From Bacteroidia bacterium (GTDB lineage: Bacteria; Bacteroidota; Bacteroidia; J057), in contig JAUIKF010000003.1 in assembly GCA_030430575.1 (NCBI GenBank), positions 62,001 through 126,000 on the forward strand: a stretch of DNA of 64,000 nt, read 5' to 3'. Numbering within the stretch: the stretch's first letter is position 1; each line of letters opens with the position of its first letter. Of the stretch, positions 42,981 through 51,510 are shown one piece after another. The notes below the pieces were generated by a model. The model was not told where the DNA came from. It searched no databases and saw only the letters and a list, made by a program, of their open reading frames with translations. A program made the position numbers and the translations under genes.

Positions 42981-43193
42981 TCAACCATAGATACACACCA
43001 ACAGACCTAACCCTATAAATACATTCAGCATCAGAAAAGAAAAAAGCGAAAAGAGGAAGTAAAAAATGTAGCGTTCACTTTGGCTTTCTTTATTCCCTAT
43101 GATCCCCAAATAGCTAATCAAAAATACTCCTGCATTTGCACATAAAGAAGCGATTTTGACAATACTTTGGTAGATGAAGAAAGCTATTTTCAT
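42981..43193 (-). CDS. Possible small two-TM membrane protein
   Basis: The 70-residue open frame on the minus strand between the two CHAT genes encodes two hydrophobic helices (SIVKIASLCANAGVFLISYLGII and YIFYFLFSLFSFLMLNVFIGLGLLVCIYG) joined by a polar loop. It overlaps the first 20 bases of the TPR-CHAT gene on the other strand. Coding is uncertain. The hydrophobic pattern is better than expected by chance, but no relative is recognised. Confidence 0.35.
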   Translation of the reverse strand: MKIAFFIYQSIVKIASLCANAGVFLISYLGIIGNKESQSERYIFYFLFSLFSFLMLNVFIGLGLLVCIYG

Positions 43194-46100
43194 AAGGGGT
43201 TGGTCAATTTGGTCAATAAGAAAGAAAGGTAGTCATTCTTATAACGGTCACATTCTCCCTTTCATTTTTTTCATCCCATGCTTATTGGCATTGAATATAG
43301 CTTCTGCTCAACAGCTTCCCGAGCGAGTGATCGCCGACAGTTTGTATGTTCAGGCGGGAGAATTTGCTGCGGCGGCAACTCTTTATCGGCAGTTAGCCGA
43401 AAGATGGGAGAAACGAGGTCGAAAGGACAGTGCGTTCCGCAATTACTTCTTTCAGGCCAAGGCCCTGAGTCAGTTAAGCGAATGGGAATCCGCTTTGAGC
43501 ATCTGCGAAAGCCTAACGCTGCCCGTTTGGGCTGATTATGGCCATACCCACACCGTGGATTTATACTTTGAGATAGGATATATCCAGGCCAATTTGGGGA
43601 ATATCAAGGCTGCAATCGTCTCGTATGATCGAGCGCTGATGGAAGAAGGGCGTGCAGACCTGGCCGATTCTATTAAACTGGCTGACATACAGCAATTCAA
43701 AGGAGTTGCCCTGATGTATGATGGGCAACCAGAGGAAGCCTTATCATTGGCTACAGAAGCGCATCAGATTCGCCTTCGACACTGGCCCCAAGACACCCTG
43801 GCCTTGGCCTACAGTGCCAATAATCTCAACCTCCTGTACAGCGAACGCTACCAATATGAAAAAGCGAATCATTATATAGCAGAAGCTGTACGAATCGCCA
43901 AGCTCCGCCTTTCTCCAACTCATCCTCATATTGCTTTTTTGTTAAATAACTACAGTACATCCCGTCGTAATATGGGAGATCCATTGGGTTCCCGCACGCT
44001 TTTACTGGAAGCTGTAGAAGCGAATAAAGCATCAAATAATGCCTATAATCTGGCCATGAATTATTACAGCCTGGGAAATCTGTATACAGATCTGAGAGAA
44101 TTTGACCAGGCTCAAACCTATTTCACCTACGCCTTCCAGATTGGGGATACCCTCTTTGCCAATCCCAGCCAGAACCGGGCAAATATTCATGATGGGATGG
44201 CCCGAATCGCCATTTATCAAAAGCATTTTGAAGAAGCTGAATCCTATTTGAAATTAGGATTGGCCCAAAAACGCCAATTAGGAGACAAAGAGTCGCTTGA
44301 AGTCGCTCGGACTTACAATAGTTTGGGAACTGTGGCCATGGAAACCCATGCCTGGGAAACGGCCTTGGCCTATTTCGAAAAAGGTTTTCAACTCCGTTTG
44401 CCAAAATTGGGCGCTAACCATCCGCTTACGCTGGAAAGTCGGTCAGGAATGGCCTCCTGTCTATGGGAATTGAATCATGCTCCTCAATCGCTGGAAATAT
44501 GGAAAGACTGTCTGCTCAAACTTAGACAAGACCAAAAAACTAGCTTTCAAGGCATTACAGAATTATCCCTTTGCCTGGCGGAGGCGTATGGAGAATTGGG
44601 ACAGGTAGATAGCCTTCAGGCCTATCTGAAAATCTCCTGGTCTAGTATTATGGGGCTGGAAAAACCCATTCAAAGTTGGAATGAGTTCGCCCAATATGAT
44701 ATTGTCCAGCTCAATCCCATCGTATTTGACCTTATTCTTTTTCATTTAGCTCAATTACGAGAGCAGGCGGGACTGGAAGTGGAAGAGAAAGTCTTCATTT
44801 GTGAACAAATGGTTGAGAAGCTATCAGACTTTCTTCCTCGCTTTTTACCGCTGATCGTTTATCAAAACATGCAAAATGAACTTGCTCAAAGTTTGCAACA
44901 GATTTACGCAAGTACTGCCTTAATTGTCCATAGAGGAGCAGGGCTCCAAGCACCCCAAAAGCAGGAATTCCTGCTTAGCTGTTTAGAGAATAGCAAGGCT
45001 TTCTCAATTCGAATAGCCCTGCAAAATCGCTCTGCGATCCAATTTGTCAACTTGCCTGATTCCATCTTGCAACAAGACCGCCAGCTTCGCGCGCGTATTT
45101 GGTCTATGTATTCTTTGAAAGAATCTGACTCTCCTCCAAGTCAGGCTGCCCTTATCAAAGAGGACCTAAACCTCAAAGATGAATGGAGCCTTTGGCAAAA
45201 AAAACTGGCTCAGGCCTATCCAAAATATCATCAATTACTCTATGAAAAAACGCCTTTTGACTTCCAAACAGTCCAAAAAGATTTACTCGACGAAAAGGAA
45301 TCTATCCTTGCCTACCTACAAATAGATTCTATCATGCTGGCAATGACTTTTGATGGGGAAAGAATGTTCACGGTAGAATTACCTTTTTCTACTTCTTTCC
45401 AAGATAGCCTACTCCTATTCAATCGACTGATAGCCCAACGGGCAGCCAAAAAGCAGATTGCCCATTTGGGCCATCAAGTGTATCAGGCGCTTTTTGCGCC
45501 TCTAGCCTCCAGGATTACCCCCAAATTGATCATTTTTCCCGATGAACTCCTTCACCAACTAAATTTTGAATTACTCGTCTCAGCTCCGCATGAGGCAGGA
45601 CAAATTCCGTGGCTGGTCAATACATATGAAATTCGCTATGCAAACCATTTTCATAAGACCGATACCGATTTTGCATATGGGGAGGACCATTTGATCATTG
45701 CACCTGGATTCTCGGCTGAGGTTAAACAAGCTTATTTGTCCCAAATTCAAGCTGGGCAAATCGTCGATTCCGTTTTCCTTCAATGGCTAAGCACGCCCTG
45801 GTCTGAAAAGCTCGCCCGAGAACTCGCTGTGAAAGAGAAGGCTAAGGCGCTTCTAGGGAGTGAGGCTAGCCAGAAAAACCTTTCAGCATCGGTTGAAAAA
45901 GCGAATATCCTTCACTTTGCTACGCATGCAGTTGTGAATGATTCAGTCCCCTTAAATAGTTTCCTTGCGCTATATCCTGATCCAGCTGGCGCGAATGACG
46001 GATTTCTGTTTGCGCATGAATTATATGGGATATCGCTCAAAGCTCCTTTGGCCATTTTGGCAGCTTGCCAGTCTGGGCGGGGGACTTATCAGAAGGGAGA

Positions 46101-46452
46101 AGGCGTTCTGTCTTTGGCTCACGCCTTTCAGTTTGCAGGTTGTCCCAACCTGCTTTATAGCCTTTGGAGCATAGACGACCAACAGAGTAATCTTCTGATG
46201 GAAGATTTTTATCAGCAGATTGACCGTGGCCAATCTATCTCTGCAGCCCTTCGACAAGCCAAACTCAACTATCTTAAGACCCATGAAGGAGAAGTTAATC
46301 ATCCATATTATTGGGGGGGATTGGTCCTTTTAGGGGATAATTTGACGATCAAAAAATCTTTTTGGGATGCCAGTAAATGGGCGTATTTGGCTGGTTTTCT
46401 GTGGTTTATACTAATAGTCGCATATTTTTTGAAAAAAAACCGAAAATCGTGA
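43174..46452 (+). CDS. Periplasmic TPR-CHAT protease, C-terminally membrane-anchored
   Basis: A 1,092-residue protein with an N-terminal signal peptide behind a longish basic leader (hydrophobic about 28-44, cleavage near ASAQ). Tetratricopeptide repeats fill about 50-480 (GKIALYR-type units such as MNYYSLGNLYTDLREFDQAQTYFTYAF and ARTYNSLGTVAMETHAWETALAYFEKGF). A helical linker follows. The CHAT domain (about 790-1060) has its dyad intact: HFATHA (H918) and LAACQSGRG (C965). SLAHAFQFAGCPNLLYSLWSIDD is typical CHAT. A final TM helix (about 1069-1085) with a KKNRKS tail anchors it in the inner membrane with the protease in the periplasm. It is followed by a sigma/anti-sigma pair, suggesting a regulatory protease. 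Cleavage target is inference. Confidence 0.87.
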   Translation: MKKAIFIRGWSIWSIRKKGSHSYNGHILPFIFFIPCLLALNIASAQQLPERVIADSLYVQAGEFAAAATLYRQLAERWEKRGRKDSAFRNYFFQAKALSQLSEWESALSICESLTLPVWADYGHTHTVDLYFEIGYIQANLGNIKAAIVSYDRALMEEGRADLADSIKLADIQQFKGVALMYDGQPEEALSLATEAHQIRLRHWPQDTLALAYSANNLNLLYSERYQYEKANHYIAEAVRIAKLRLSPTHPHIAFLLNNYSTSRRNMGDPLGSRTLLLEAVEANKASNNAYNLAMNYYSLGNLYTDLREFDQAQTYFTYAFQIGDTLFANPSQNRANIHDGMARIAIYQKHFEEAESYLKLGLAQKRQLGDKESLEVARTYNSLGTVAMETHAWETALAYFEKGFQLRLPKLGANHPLTLESRSGMASCLWELNHAPQSLEIWKDCLLKLRQDQKTSFQGITELSLCLAEAYGELGQVDSLQAYLKISWSSIMGLEKPIQSWNEFAQYDIVQLNPIVFDLILFHLAQLREQAGLEVEEKVFICEQMVEKLSDFLPRFLPLIVYQNMQNELAQSLQQIYASTALIVHRGAGLQAPQKQEFLLSCLENSKAFSIRIALQNRSAIQFVNLPDSILQQDRQLRARIWSMYSLKESDSPPSQAALIKEDLNLKDEWSLWQKKLAQAYPKYHQLLYEKTPFDFQTVQKDLLDEKESILAYLQIDSIMLAMTFDGERMFTVELPFSTSFQDSLLLFNRLIAQRAAKKQIAHLGHQVYQALFAPLASRITPKLIIFPDELLHQLNFELLVSAPHEAGQIPWLVNTYEIRYANHFHKTDTDFAYGEDHLIIAPGFSAEVKQAYLSQIQAGQIVDSVFLQWLSTPWSEKLARELAVKEKAKALLGSEASQKNLSASVEKANILHFATHAVVNDSVPLNSFLALYPDPAGANDGFLFAHELYGISLKAPLAILAACQSGRGTYQKGEGVLSLAHAFQFAGCPNLLYSLWSIDDQQSNLLMEDFYQQIDRGQSISAALRQAKLNYLKTHEGEVNHPYYWGGLVLLGDNLTIKKSFWDASKWAYLAGFLWFILIVAYFLKKNRKS

Positions 46453-46589
46453 TGACCTTTTTGTTGGTGCTGCAATAGAGGGGCAAATGGTATCATTTCG
46501 GTTCTTTGACAAAATCGTGCGCTATCTTTATTTGAGATGAAATATGCATATCTCTCATTAGCAGTGATATTCGTACTTTTACGTCCGAC

Positions 46590-47171
46590 ATGTCGAATAG
46601 CTTTTCTTCGCACAAAAATCTAGAAACACTTCCTGATCAGGAACTCTATCAGGGTTTATTGAACAACCATAGATCATCTATAAGTCAGCTCTATCGGGAA
46701 GTTTATCCCATGGCAAAGGCGCAACTGATGCGCATGGGAGCCAATGAAGAGGAAGTAAAAGATGCTTTTCAGGAAGGAATGGTGGCCCTTTGGAAAAACA
46801 CCAAACAGGGCAAATTCCAGTTACAAGCTGAGACCAAAATGAGTACCTATCTGATCCAGATATGCAAAAACCACTTCCTGGAAAAAAAACGAAAGTTGCC
46901 TAACACAGGAAGTCTTCATCCAGACCAGCAAGTTGAGCGCTTAGCGGAAGACAATTTTTTGGATCATTGGTTCAAAAGGGAAGAGATGGAACAGCTTTCC
47001 AAGCATCTTCGCATGCTCGGTGAGCGATGTCAGAAGCTGCTCAAGCTATTTTATTATGAGCGAGAGTCGATGAGGGAGATTGCTTTGGAGATGAATTTGG
47101 GCGAAGCTAGTGCAAAGAATGAGAAATATCGATGCATGCAAAAACTTAAAAAGACTTACGACTTAGGGTAA
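46590..47171 (+). CDS. ECF-type sigma-70 factor of the CHAT locus
   Basis: A 193-residue sigma factor. Region 2 is seen in EEVKDAFQEGMVALWKNTKQGKF and TYLIQICKNHFLEKKRK. Region 4 is LGERCQKLLKLFYYERESMREIALEMNLGEASAKNEKYRCMQKLKKTY, with the helix-turn-helix. It lies 137 bases after the TPR-CHAT gene, and its stop is one base before the anti-sigma-like gene. The tight coupling to a one-TM protein is typical of sigma/anti-sigma pairs. Confidence 0.9.
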   Translation: MSNSFSSHKNLETLPDQELYQGLLNNHRSSISQLYREVYPMAKAQLMRMGANEEEVKDAFQEGMVALWKNTKQGKFQLQAETKMSTYLIQICKNHFLEKKRKLPNTGSLHPDQQVERLAEDNFLDHWFKREEMEQLSKHLRMLGERCQKLLKLFYYERESMREIALEMNLGEASAKNEKYRCMQKLKKTYDLG

Positions 47172-47172
47172 T

Positions 47173-47886
47173 ATGGAGTCCAGGGACCAGGAACGAATTG
47201 ACGCTTACCTCATGGGCAAGCTAGACGAAAAGGCCAGGCAGGCCTTTGAGGAGGAAATAAATGAATCGCCTGAACTAGCAGAAGCAGTCGCTCAACACAG
47301 TCGATTTGTGCATGGAGTCGAGGAGCTTCACTTTCGTGAGTTGTTAGAAGAATTACATCAAGAGGGAGTTGGGCAGGAAAAAAATGGAATAAAAAGAAGA
47401 AAACGATGGCCTATATGGAGCATAGCAGCAGTGCTCCTCCTTTTATTAGGTGTTTTCTGGATATTTCAGCCGAATCCTACATCAGAATTCTCCATCCAAC
47501 TGGATCCTGGTTTACCTACGACTTTAGGTGGTACAAACGCACTAGCATTTGGGGAAGGTATGAATGCCTATAAGCAAGATGATTACGTTTCTGCCAGGGC
47601 ATATTGGACCCCCTTATGGGAAGCCCATCCACAGAATGACACCTTGTTGTTTTATCTGGCCCAAGTGGACCTGGGAGAGGAAAGATTTCAGGCTTCATTG
47701 GAAAAATTGGAACAGCTTATCAAAAATGAGGAATCGGGCTTTCTGGAGAAAGCAAGGTGGTATGTAGCTTTATCTCACCTCAAATTAGGCCAAATAGAGG
47801 CTGCCAAGGCTTTATTACAGGATATTTCAACACGGCAACATCCCAAATCAAAGGAAGCGCAAGAACTACTAAAAACCATCCCTTAA
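47173..47886 (+). CDS. One-TM anti-sigma-like protein with periplasmic TPR tail
   Basis: The 237-residue protein starts one base after the sigma stop. Residues 1-70 are a soluble helical domain (ERIDAYLMGKLDEKARQAFEEEINESPELAEAVAQ) of the kind that opens Bacteroidota anti-sigma factors; the HxxxCxxC zinc motif is absent. A KRRKR stop-transfer patch (74-78) precedes one TM helix (about 80-98). About 120-237 carries two to three TPR-like units (ALAFGEGMNAYKQDDYVSARAYW; LFYLAQVDLGEERFQASLEKLEQLI; ARWYVALSHLKLGQIEAAKALL). Topology puts the TPR tail in the periplasm, the same compartment as the TPR-CHAT protease. Confidence 0.82.
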   Translation: MESRDQERIDAYLMGKLDEKARQAFEEEINESPELAEAVAQHSRFVHGVEELHFRELLEELHQEGVGQEKNGIKRRKRWPIWSIAAVLLLLLGVFWIFQPNPTSEFSIQLDPGLPTTLGGTNALAFGEGMNAYKQDDYVSARAYWTPLWEAHPQNDTLLFYLAQVDLGEERFQASLEKLEQLIKNEESGFLEKARWYVALSHLKLGQIEAAKALLQDISTRQHPKSKEAQELLKTIP

Positions 47887-48016
47887 GCGGGTTGGTTCCT
47901 TAAGCTAACATCAAATTTTATTCAAATCAGCAACAGGTTCTGTTACAGATCCTGAATGGGAAAGCTATTGCTCCATCCAAGCCTGATTTTACCCTTAACC
48001 TCAAACAAAATCGAAA

Positions 48017-49600
48017 ATGAAAAACATTCAATTATGTATCCTTTTATGCCTCAGCCTTTCTATAAGTCAGGCCCAAACTGCCTTACAAAAAGTCCTATCC
48101 ACAGATTGGACCTCCGGGGACCAATTTGGTCGTGTCGTGGCGATGGATGGGCATACAGCTATTGTAGGGGCAAAACAAGAAAGCCATGATGTCAATGGGC
48201 AAAATGAAAAAGCAGGAGCAGGCGCGGCTTATATCTTTGAATTTGATAGCCTTTCCAATTCCTGGAACCAGCTCCAAAAGCTTGTGGCATCTGACCGTCA
48301 GGGAGGGGACCAGTTTGGCTTTTCTGTGGCCATAGAGGGAGATTATATCCTGGTAGGGGCGAACAAAGAAGACGAAGATGAAAATGGGATGAATACAGCA
48401 AATGATGCGGGATCGGTTTATGTGTTTGAAAAAAATGCGAATGGTATGTGGGACGAGGTTCAAAAGCTGGTTTCTTTTGACAATCGAAGGCCCGGTCAGG
48501 AATTTGGGCGGGCAGTAGCGTTGGAGGGAAATGCTGCCTTCATAGGAGCTTATCACGAAGGGACGGGCTCCAATCCCTCCTCTACTTTTTGGCAAGGCGC
48601 AGTATTTGTGTTTCAACGGGATGCAAATGGCGTTTGGACCTCATTCCAGAAAATCAAAGCCAATAATATTGGATATGCTGCCGAATTTGGCAGTTCAATC
48701 TCTGTCGATGGACGTCTCATGGTAGTAGGGGCGCGAGGAGAAAGAAGAGATGCAAATGGGCAAAATACCCTCACAGGAGCAGGGGCCGCCTATTTTTTCC
48801 ACCAAAATGATACTTCTGGCTTGTGGGAATATGTGCAGAAGGTAAGTAGCCCTTACCGCGCTCAGAACAACCTTTTTGCTGAATCTGTTTCCCTCGACGG
48901 TACTTTTGCCGTGGTAGGTGATGCAAAACAGGATTATGACTCCACGGGTATGGACCCCCAAAATTCTGCAGGTGCTGCTGTAGTTTATCAAAACCAAAGT
49001 GATGGTTCCTGGAGACAAGTGGCAATGCTGGTATCTCCATTTCGATCTGCTAACGCTTTATTTGGGCATTCAGTCTCTATCAGTGAGGATCAGATCCTTG
49101 TAGGCTCTCCTAGAGCTGCGCTGGATGCCAACGGAGACAGTTCATTGAGCAGAGCTGGGGCTGCCTATTTGTTTGCAAGGGATCCTCAGGGAGATTGGTT
49201 ACTAACTGAAAGTATAACTGCCACAGACCGCCAGGTACAAGCAGAATTTGGAGACGAAGTATGTATACAAGCAGGCAGAGTTGCGATCGCCGCAAAGGAA
49301 CTAGAAGCCGTTTACCTCAGTGTTCAAGCACTCAATAACACATCCCTTTTAGGAGATATAGGGAATATGAAGATTTCTCTGTATCCAAATCCTTGCGAGG
49401 ATTATATCATCCTTGAAACACCCTTATCCAGTTATCATGCTAGCTTCTATCATGCGAATGGTCAACTATTGAGAACCTATACACACCTATTCAAAAATAC
49501 CAAACTTAGCATTAGCCACCTTCCCCCAGGTTTATATTTCATAAAGATATTTACCCCTCAAACACACCTATCAACCATCCAAAAAATCGTCAAGCAATAG
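48017..49600 (+). CDS. Secreted seven-bladed FG-GAP propeller protein with T9SS tail
   Basis: The 527-residue protein has a signal peptide (1-20). Seven FG-GAP-like blades follow, each with a (D/E)xFGxxVxxxG strand (DQFGRVVAMDG, DQFGFSVAIEG, QEFGRAVALEG, AEFGSSISVDG, NLFAESVSLDG, ALFGHSVSISE, AEFGDEVCIQA). Most are followed by a DxNGxN...AGAAYxF loop that could bind calcium. Seven blades make a complete integrin-alpha-like propeller. The C-terminus (ISLYPNPCEDYIIL...PGLYFIKIF) is a T9SS type A sorting domain. It sits 130 bases after the anti-sigma-like gene on the same strand and may be the envelope output of the sigma factor. Confidence 0.88.
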   Translation: MKNIQLCILLCLSLSISQAQTALQKVLSTDWTSGDQFGRVVAMDGHTAIVGAKQESHDVNGQNEKAGAGAAYIFEFDSLSNSWNQLQKLVASDRQGGDQFGFSVAIEGDYILVGANKEDEDENGMNTANDAGSVYVFEKNANGMWDEVQKLVSFDNRRPGQEFGRAVALEGNAAFIGAYHEGTGSNPSSTFWQGAVFVFQRDANGVWTSFQKIKANNIGYAAEFGSSISVDGRLMVVGARGERRDANGQNTLTGAGAAYFFHQNDTSGLWEYVQKVSSPYRAQNNLFAESVSLDGTFAVVGDAKQDYDSTGMDPQNSAGAAVVYQNQSDGSWRQVAMLVSPFRSANALFGHSVSISEDQILVGSPRAALDANGDSSLSRAGAAYLFARDPQGDWLLTESITATDRQVQAEFGDEVCIQAGRVAIAAKELEAVYLSVQALNNTSLLGDIGNMKISLYPNPCEDYIILETPLSSYHASFYHANGQLLRTYTHLFKNTKLSISHLPPGLYFIKIFTPQTHLSTIQKIVKQ

Positions 49601-49664
49601 GTTTAAGAAAATTGCGCCCAGGCAGCAGAAGGGCGGGGGCTACGACAGCAGAAGCCGAAATAAG

Positions 49665-50312
49665 CTATTCTCTTTTTTTAGTCCTCCCCTCTTCAAGCTC
49701 CTCAAAATAGTGGTTATATGTGACCATTGCATCTGGGGTCAGGTAAGGGGCTAAAAGTCCACAGCATATCTTCATATAATGAACCAGCATAGCTTGGTCA
49801 TTGGCATAGGCGTTTAGTTCTGCATCGAGGGCCCAGAAATTATTGAGGATTTGCCCTACATTAACCATTCGCTCAATTATGTGCTCATCTACTTCTTGAG
49901 TTAGGATACCTTTATGTTTATAAAAAAGGATCATGTCCCTTGCCAGTTGACGCTCCGCCTGCCTATTTTGCTGATATAGTGTGCGTACAGCTTCATTATT
50001 TGTCAAGATTTCAAATAGGTTCAAAAAAAAGAATTTATATTTTTTTTGAATTAAAAATAGCTGCTTATGTGTTTCCAAATAGGAAAGGACTCCTACTTCA
50101 AGGTGTTTCAACTGTTGGGCTATTTCCATTATTTCTGCTTGCATCATCTCATAAAGTCGAAGCACAACTACCTGGCTATCAGGGAAATGATATGAATAGC
50201 TCCCAGGGCTTATACCAAGCTCTCGGCAAATTACCCGAGCGCTGACCTTCTTCATTCCTTGTACATTATACAATTGCCTTGCAGCCTCTAATATTTGGGC
50301 TTTTGTATCCAT
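49665..50312 (-). CDS. TetR-family transcriptional repressor
   Basis: A 215-residue protein started at MDTKAQILEAARQLYN; the longer frame to 50366 would run through the operator and add an unlikely leader. The N-terminal helix-turn-helix is typical (KKVSARVICRELGISPGSYSYHFPDSQVVVLRLYEMM). The rest is an all-helical ligand-binding domain. It is divergent from a small membrane-protein gene, and a doubled palindrome lies between them. It probably represses itself and that gene. Ligand unknown. Confidence 0.9.
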   Translation of the reverse strand: MDTKAQILEAARQLYNVQGMKKVSARVICRELGISPGSYSYHFPDSQVVVLRLYEMMQAEIMEIAQQLKHLEVGVLSYLETHKQLFLIQKKYKFFFLNLFEILTNNEAVRTLYQQNRQAERQLARDMILFYKHKGILTQEVDEHIIERMVNVGQILNNFWALDAELNAYANDQAMLVHYMKICCGLLAPYLTPDAMVTYNHYFEELEEGRTKKRE

Positions 50313-50330
50313 ACATAAACTTAGGCAATC

Positions 50331-50376
50331 TCGTACACTTGTACAAGTCTTCACAAATTCGTACACTTGTACAAGA
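50331..50376. promoter_or_regulatory. Doubled palindromic operator, probable TetR-regulator site
   Basis: The 17-base unit TCGTACACTTGTACAAG occurs at 50331-50347 and 50359-50375, 28 bases apart. The first contains the perfect palindrome ACTTGTACAAGT (50337-50348); the second keeps CTTGTACAAG. It lies between the start codons of the divergent TetR and membrane-protein genes. Confidence 0.85.
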
Positions 50377-50396
50377 CTTATTTAACCCCTCCGCAT

Positions 50397-50702
50397 ATGA
50401 ACATCATTGATTTCCTCATAGGCCTTACCCTCATCAATGCCCTCCCCCACTTTGTCCTAGGCGTCTGGAAAGGCCGCATGTTGAGTGGCTTGGGCTTTGG
50501 CAACAAACAAAATATCCTTTATGGCCTAATCAACTTCACGATTTCCATCACCTTATTTCTCTATAAATATGGGTTCGAAGGGTTAACCGAAAATGGGATT
50601 TATCTAGGGGCCTTGTTTGTAGTGGTAGCATATTTTGTGTTGGGGAAATTGCTGTACAGGCAATTTCATGAGAAGTTTTATGCGGAGATGGACAATGCAT
50701 AG
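50397..50702 (+). CDS. Small integral membrane protein, probable TetR target
   Basis: A 101-residue protein started at MNIIDFLIGLTLINALPHFVLG, leaving the operator outside the coding region. About three TM helices are visible (4-24; GLINFTISITLFLYKYGF; IYLGALFVVVAYFVLGKLL). No transporter motif is recognised. Its divergent placement opposite the TetR gene suggests regulation by that repressor. Its last 25 bases overlap the end of the convergent lipoprotein gene. Confidence 0.75.
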   Translation: MNIIDFLIGLTLINALPHFVLGVWKGRMLSGLGFGNKQNILYGLINFTISITLFLYKYGFEGLTENGIYLGALFVVVAYFVLGKLLYRQFHEKFYAEMDNA

Positions 50703-51340
50703 ATTAGCGTAGTATCATAATTATTTCTCCATCCATACCACTCCCAATAACTCCAAAATTTTTCATATCCTCCTGGATACAAAACCTCTAGTGGAAGCGG
50801 CACCAAGTAATCGTCTTCCTGCATGGCAGCGTCCACCGTCCAGTTTCGCCCATCACCTGTAAACATCTGAAAACCTTCTACCTCGCTCATTGTAGGCATT
50901 TTGATAGAGAGTTCTGCTCCCGCTTTTAGGGAGACAGGCACGCCGTCAGCTTTCGCTTCGATATTCATCATGCCATTGGAGATCAGGAGCTGGCCGTCTG
51001 ACATAGTTGCCAGACCCGATGTCAGAAAGTCTGACAGGTCAAAGGCTTCTACGATTTCCACCTCCACAGGGCCTGTTACAGGCTTTCCATTTTGATCTAT
51101 AAAGCTATTTTCCGGAATGAATACTTCCGTGCCTTTATCGGCGACGACTTTTGCAGGGACCGTGTTGTCGACCGTGAAGGTTTGGACCTTGGGGCGGATT
51201 TGGGAATAGACTGCCTCAAGAGCTGTTGGGGGGAAAACTTCCTTTTTGGTGGGAGCAGTAGCAGACGTGTCTTGGGCTACAGGGACACAAGCGGTCAACA
51301 GGAGGGCTACTAGAAAAGGGAAAATAAATTTTGAAGACAT
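50678..51340 (-). CDS. Hypothetical lipoprotein
   Basis: A 220-residue protein started at MSSKFIFPFLVALLLTAC, giving a lipobox; an upstream ATG at 51385 would add a second hydrophobic leader. The mature part holds a segment (KVVADKGTEVFIPENSFIDQNGKPVTGPVEVEIVEAFDLSDFLTSGLATMSDGQLLISNGMM) of a type I have seen in Bacteroidota envelope proteins as a carboxypeptidase-like or ZU5-like beta domain. It ends with an aromatic-rich tail (KFWSYWEWYGW). Function unknown. Confidence 0.7.
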   Translation of the reverse strand: MSSKFIFPFLVALLLTACVPVAQDTSATAPTKKEVFPPTALEAVYSQIRPKVQTFTVDNTVPAKVVADKGTEVFIPENSFIDQNGKPVTGPVEVEIVEAFDLSDFLTSGLATMSDGQLLISNGMMNIEAKADGVPVSLKAGAELSIKMPTMSEVEGFQMFTGDGRNWTVDAAMQEDDYLVPLPLEVLYPGGYEKFWSYWEWYGWRNNYDTTLIYALSISA

Positions 51341-51510
51341 AGGGATGAGGATTAGGATTAATAGTCTATTGAACAGAGAATGCACTTCTATCCTAAAGAG
51401 TTGAAAAGTGTAGAAATGTCCACCGAGAATATACTGGGGACTTCATTTTTCTGGTAATTTCACCCATTAACCCTATCCTGCCCGAATCATTTTCTACAAA
51501 AAGCAAACGC

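Noticed and set aside
43174-47886. A true type III-E CRISPR locus
   Set aside because: No Cas7-11, Cas1 or repeat-spacer array is present, and the TPR-CHAT has a signal peptide and membrane anchor. Only the logic of protease, inhibitor and sigma is similar.
50331-50376. Two-repeat CRISPR remnant
   Set aside because: Repeats are short palindromic operators placed between divergent TetR and target starts; no cas genes are near.
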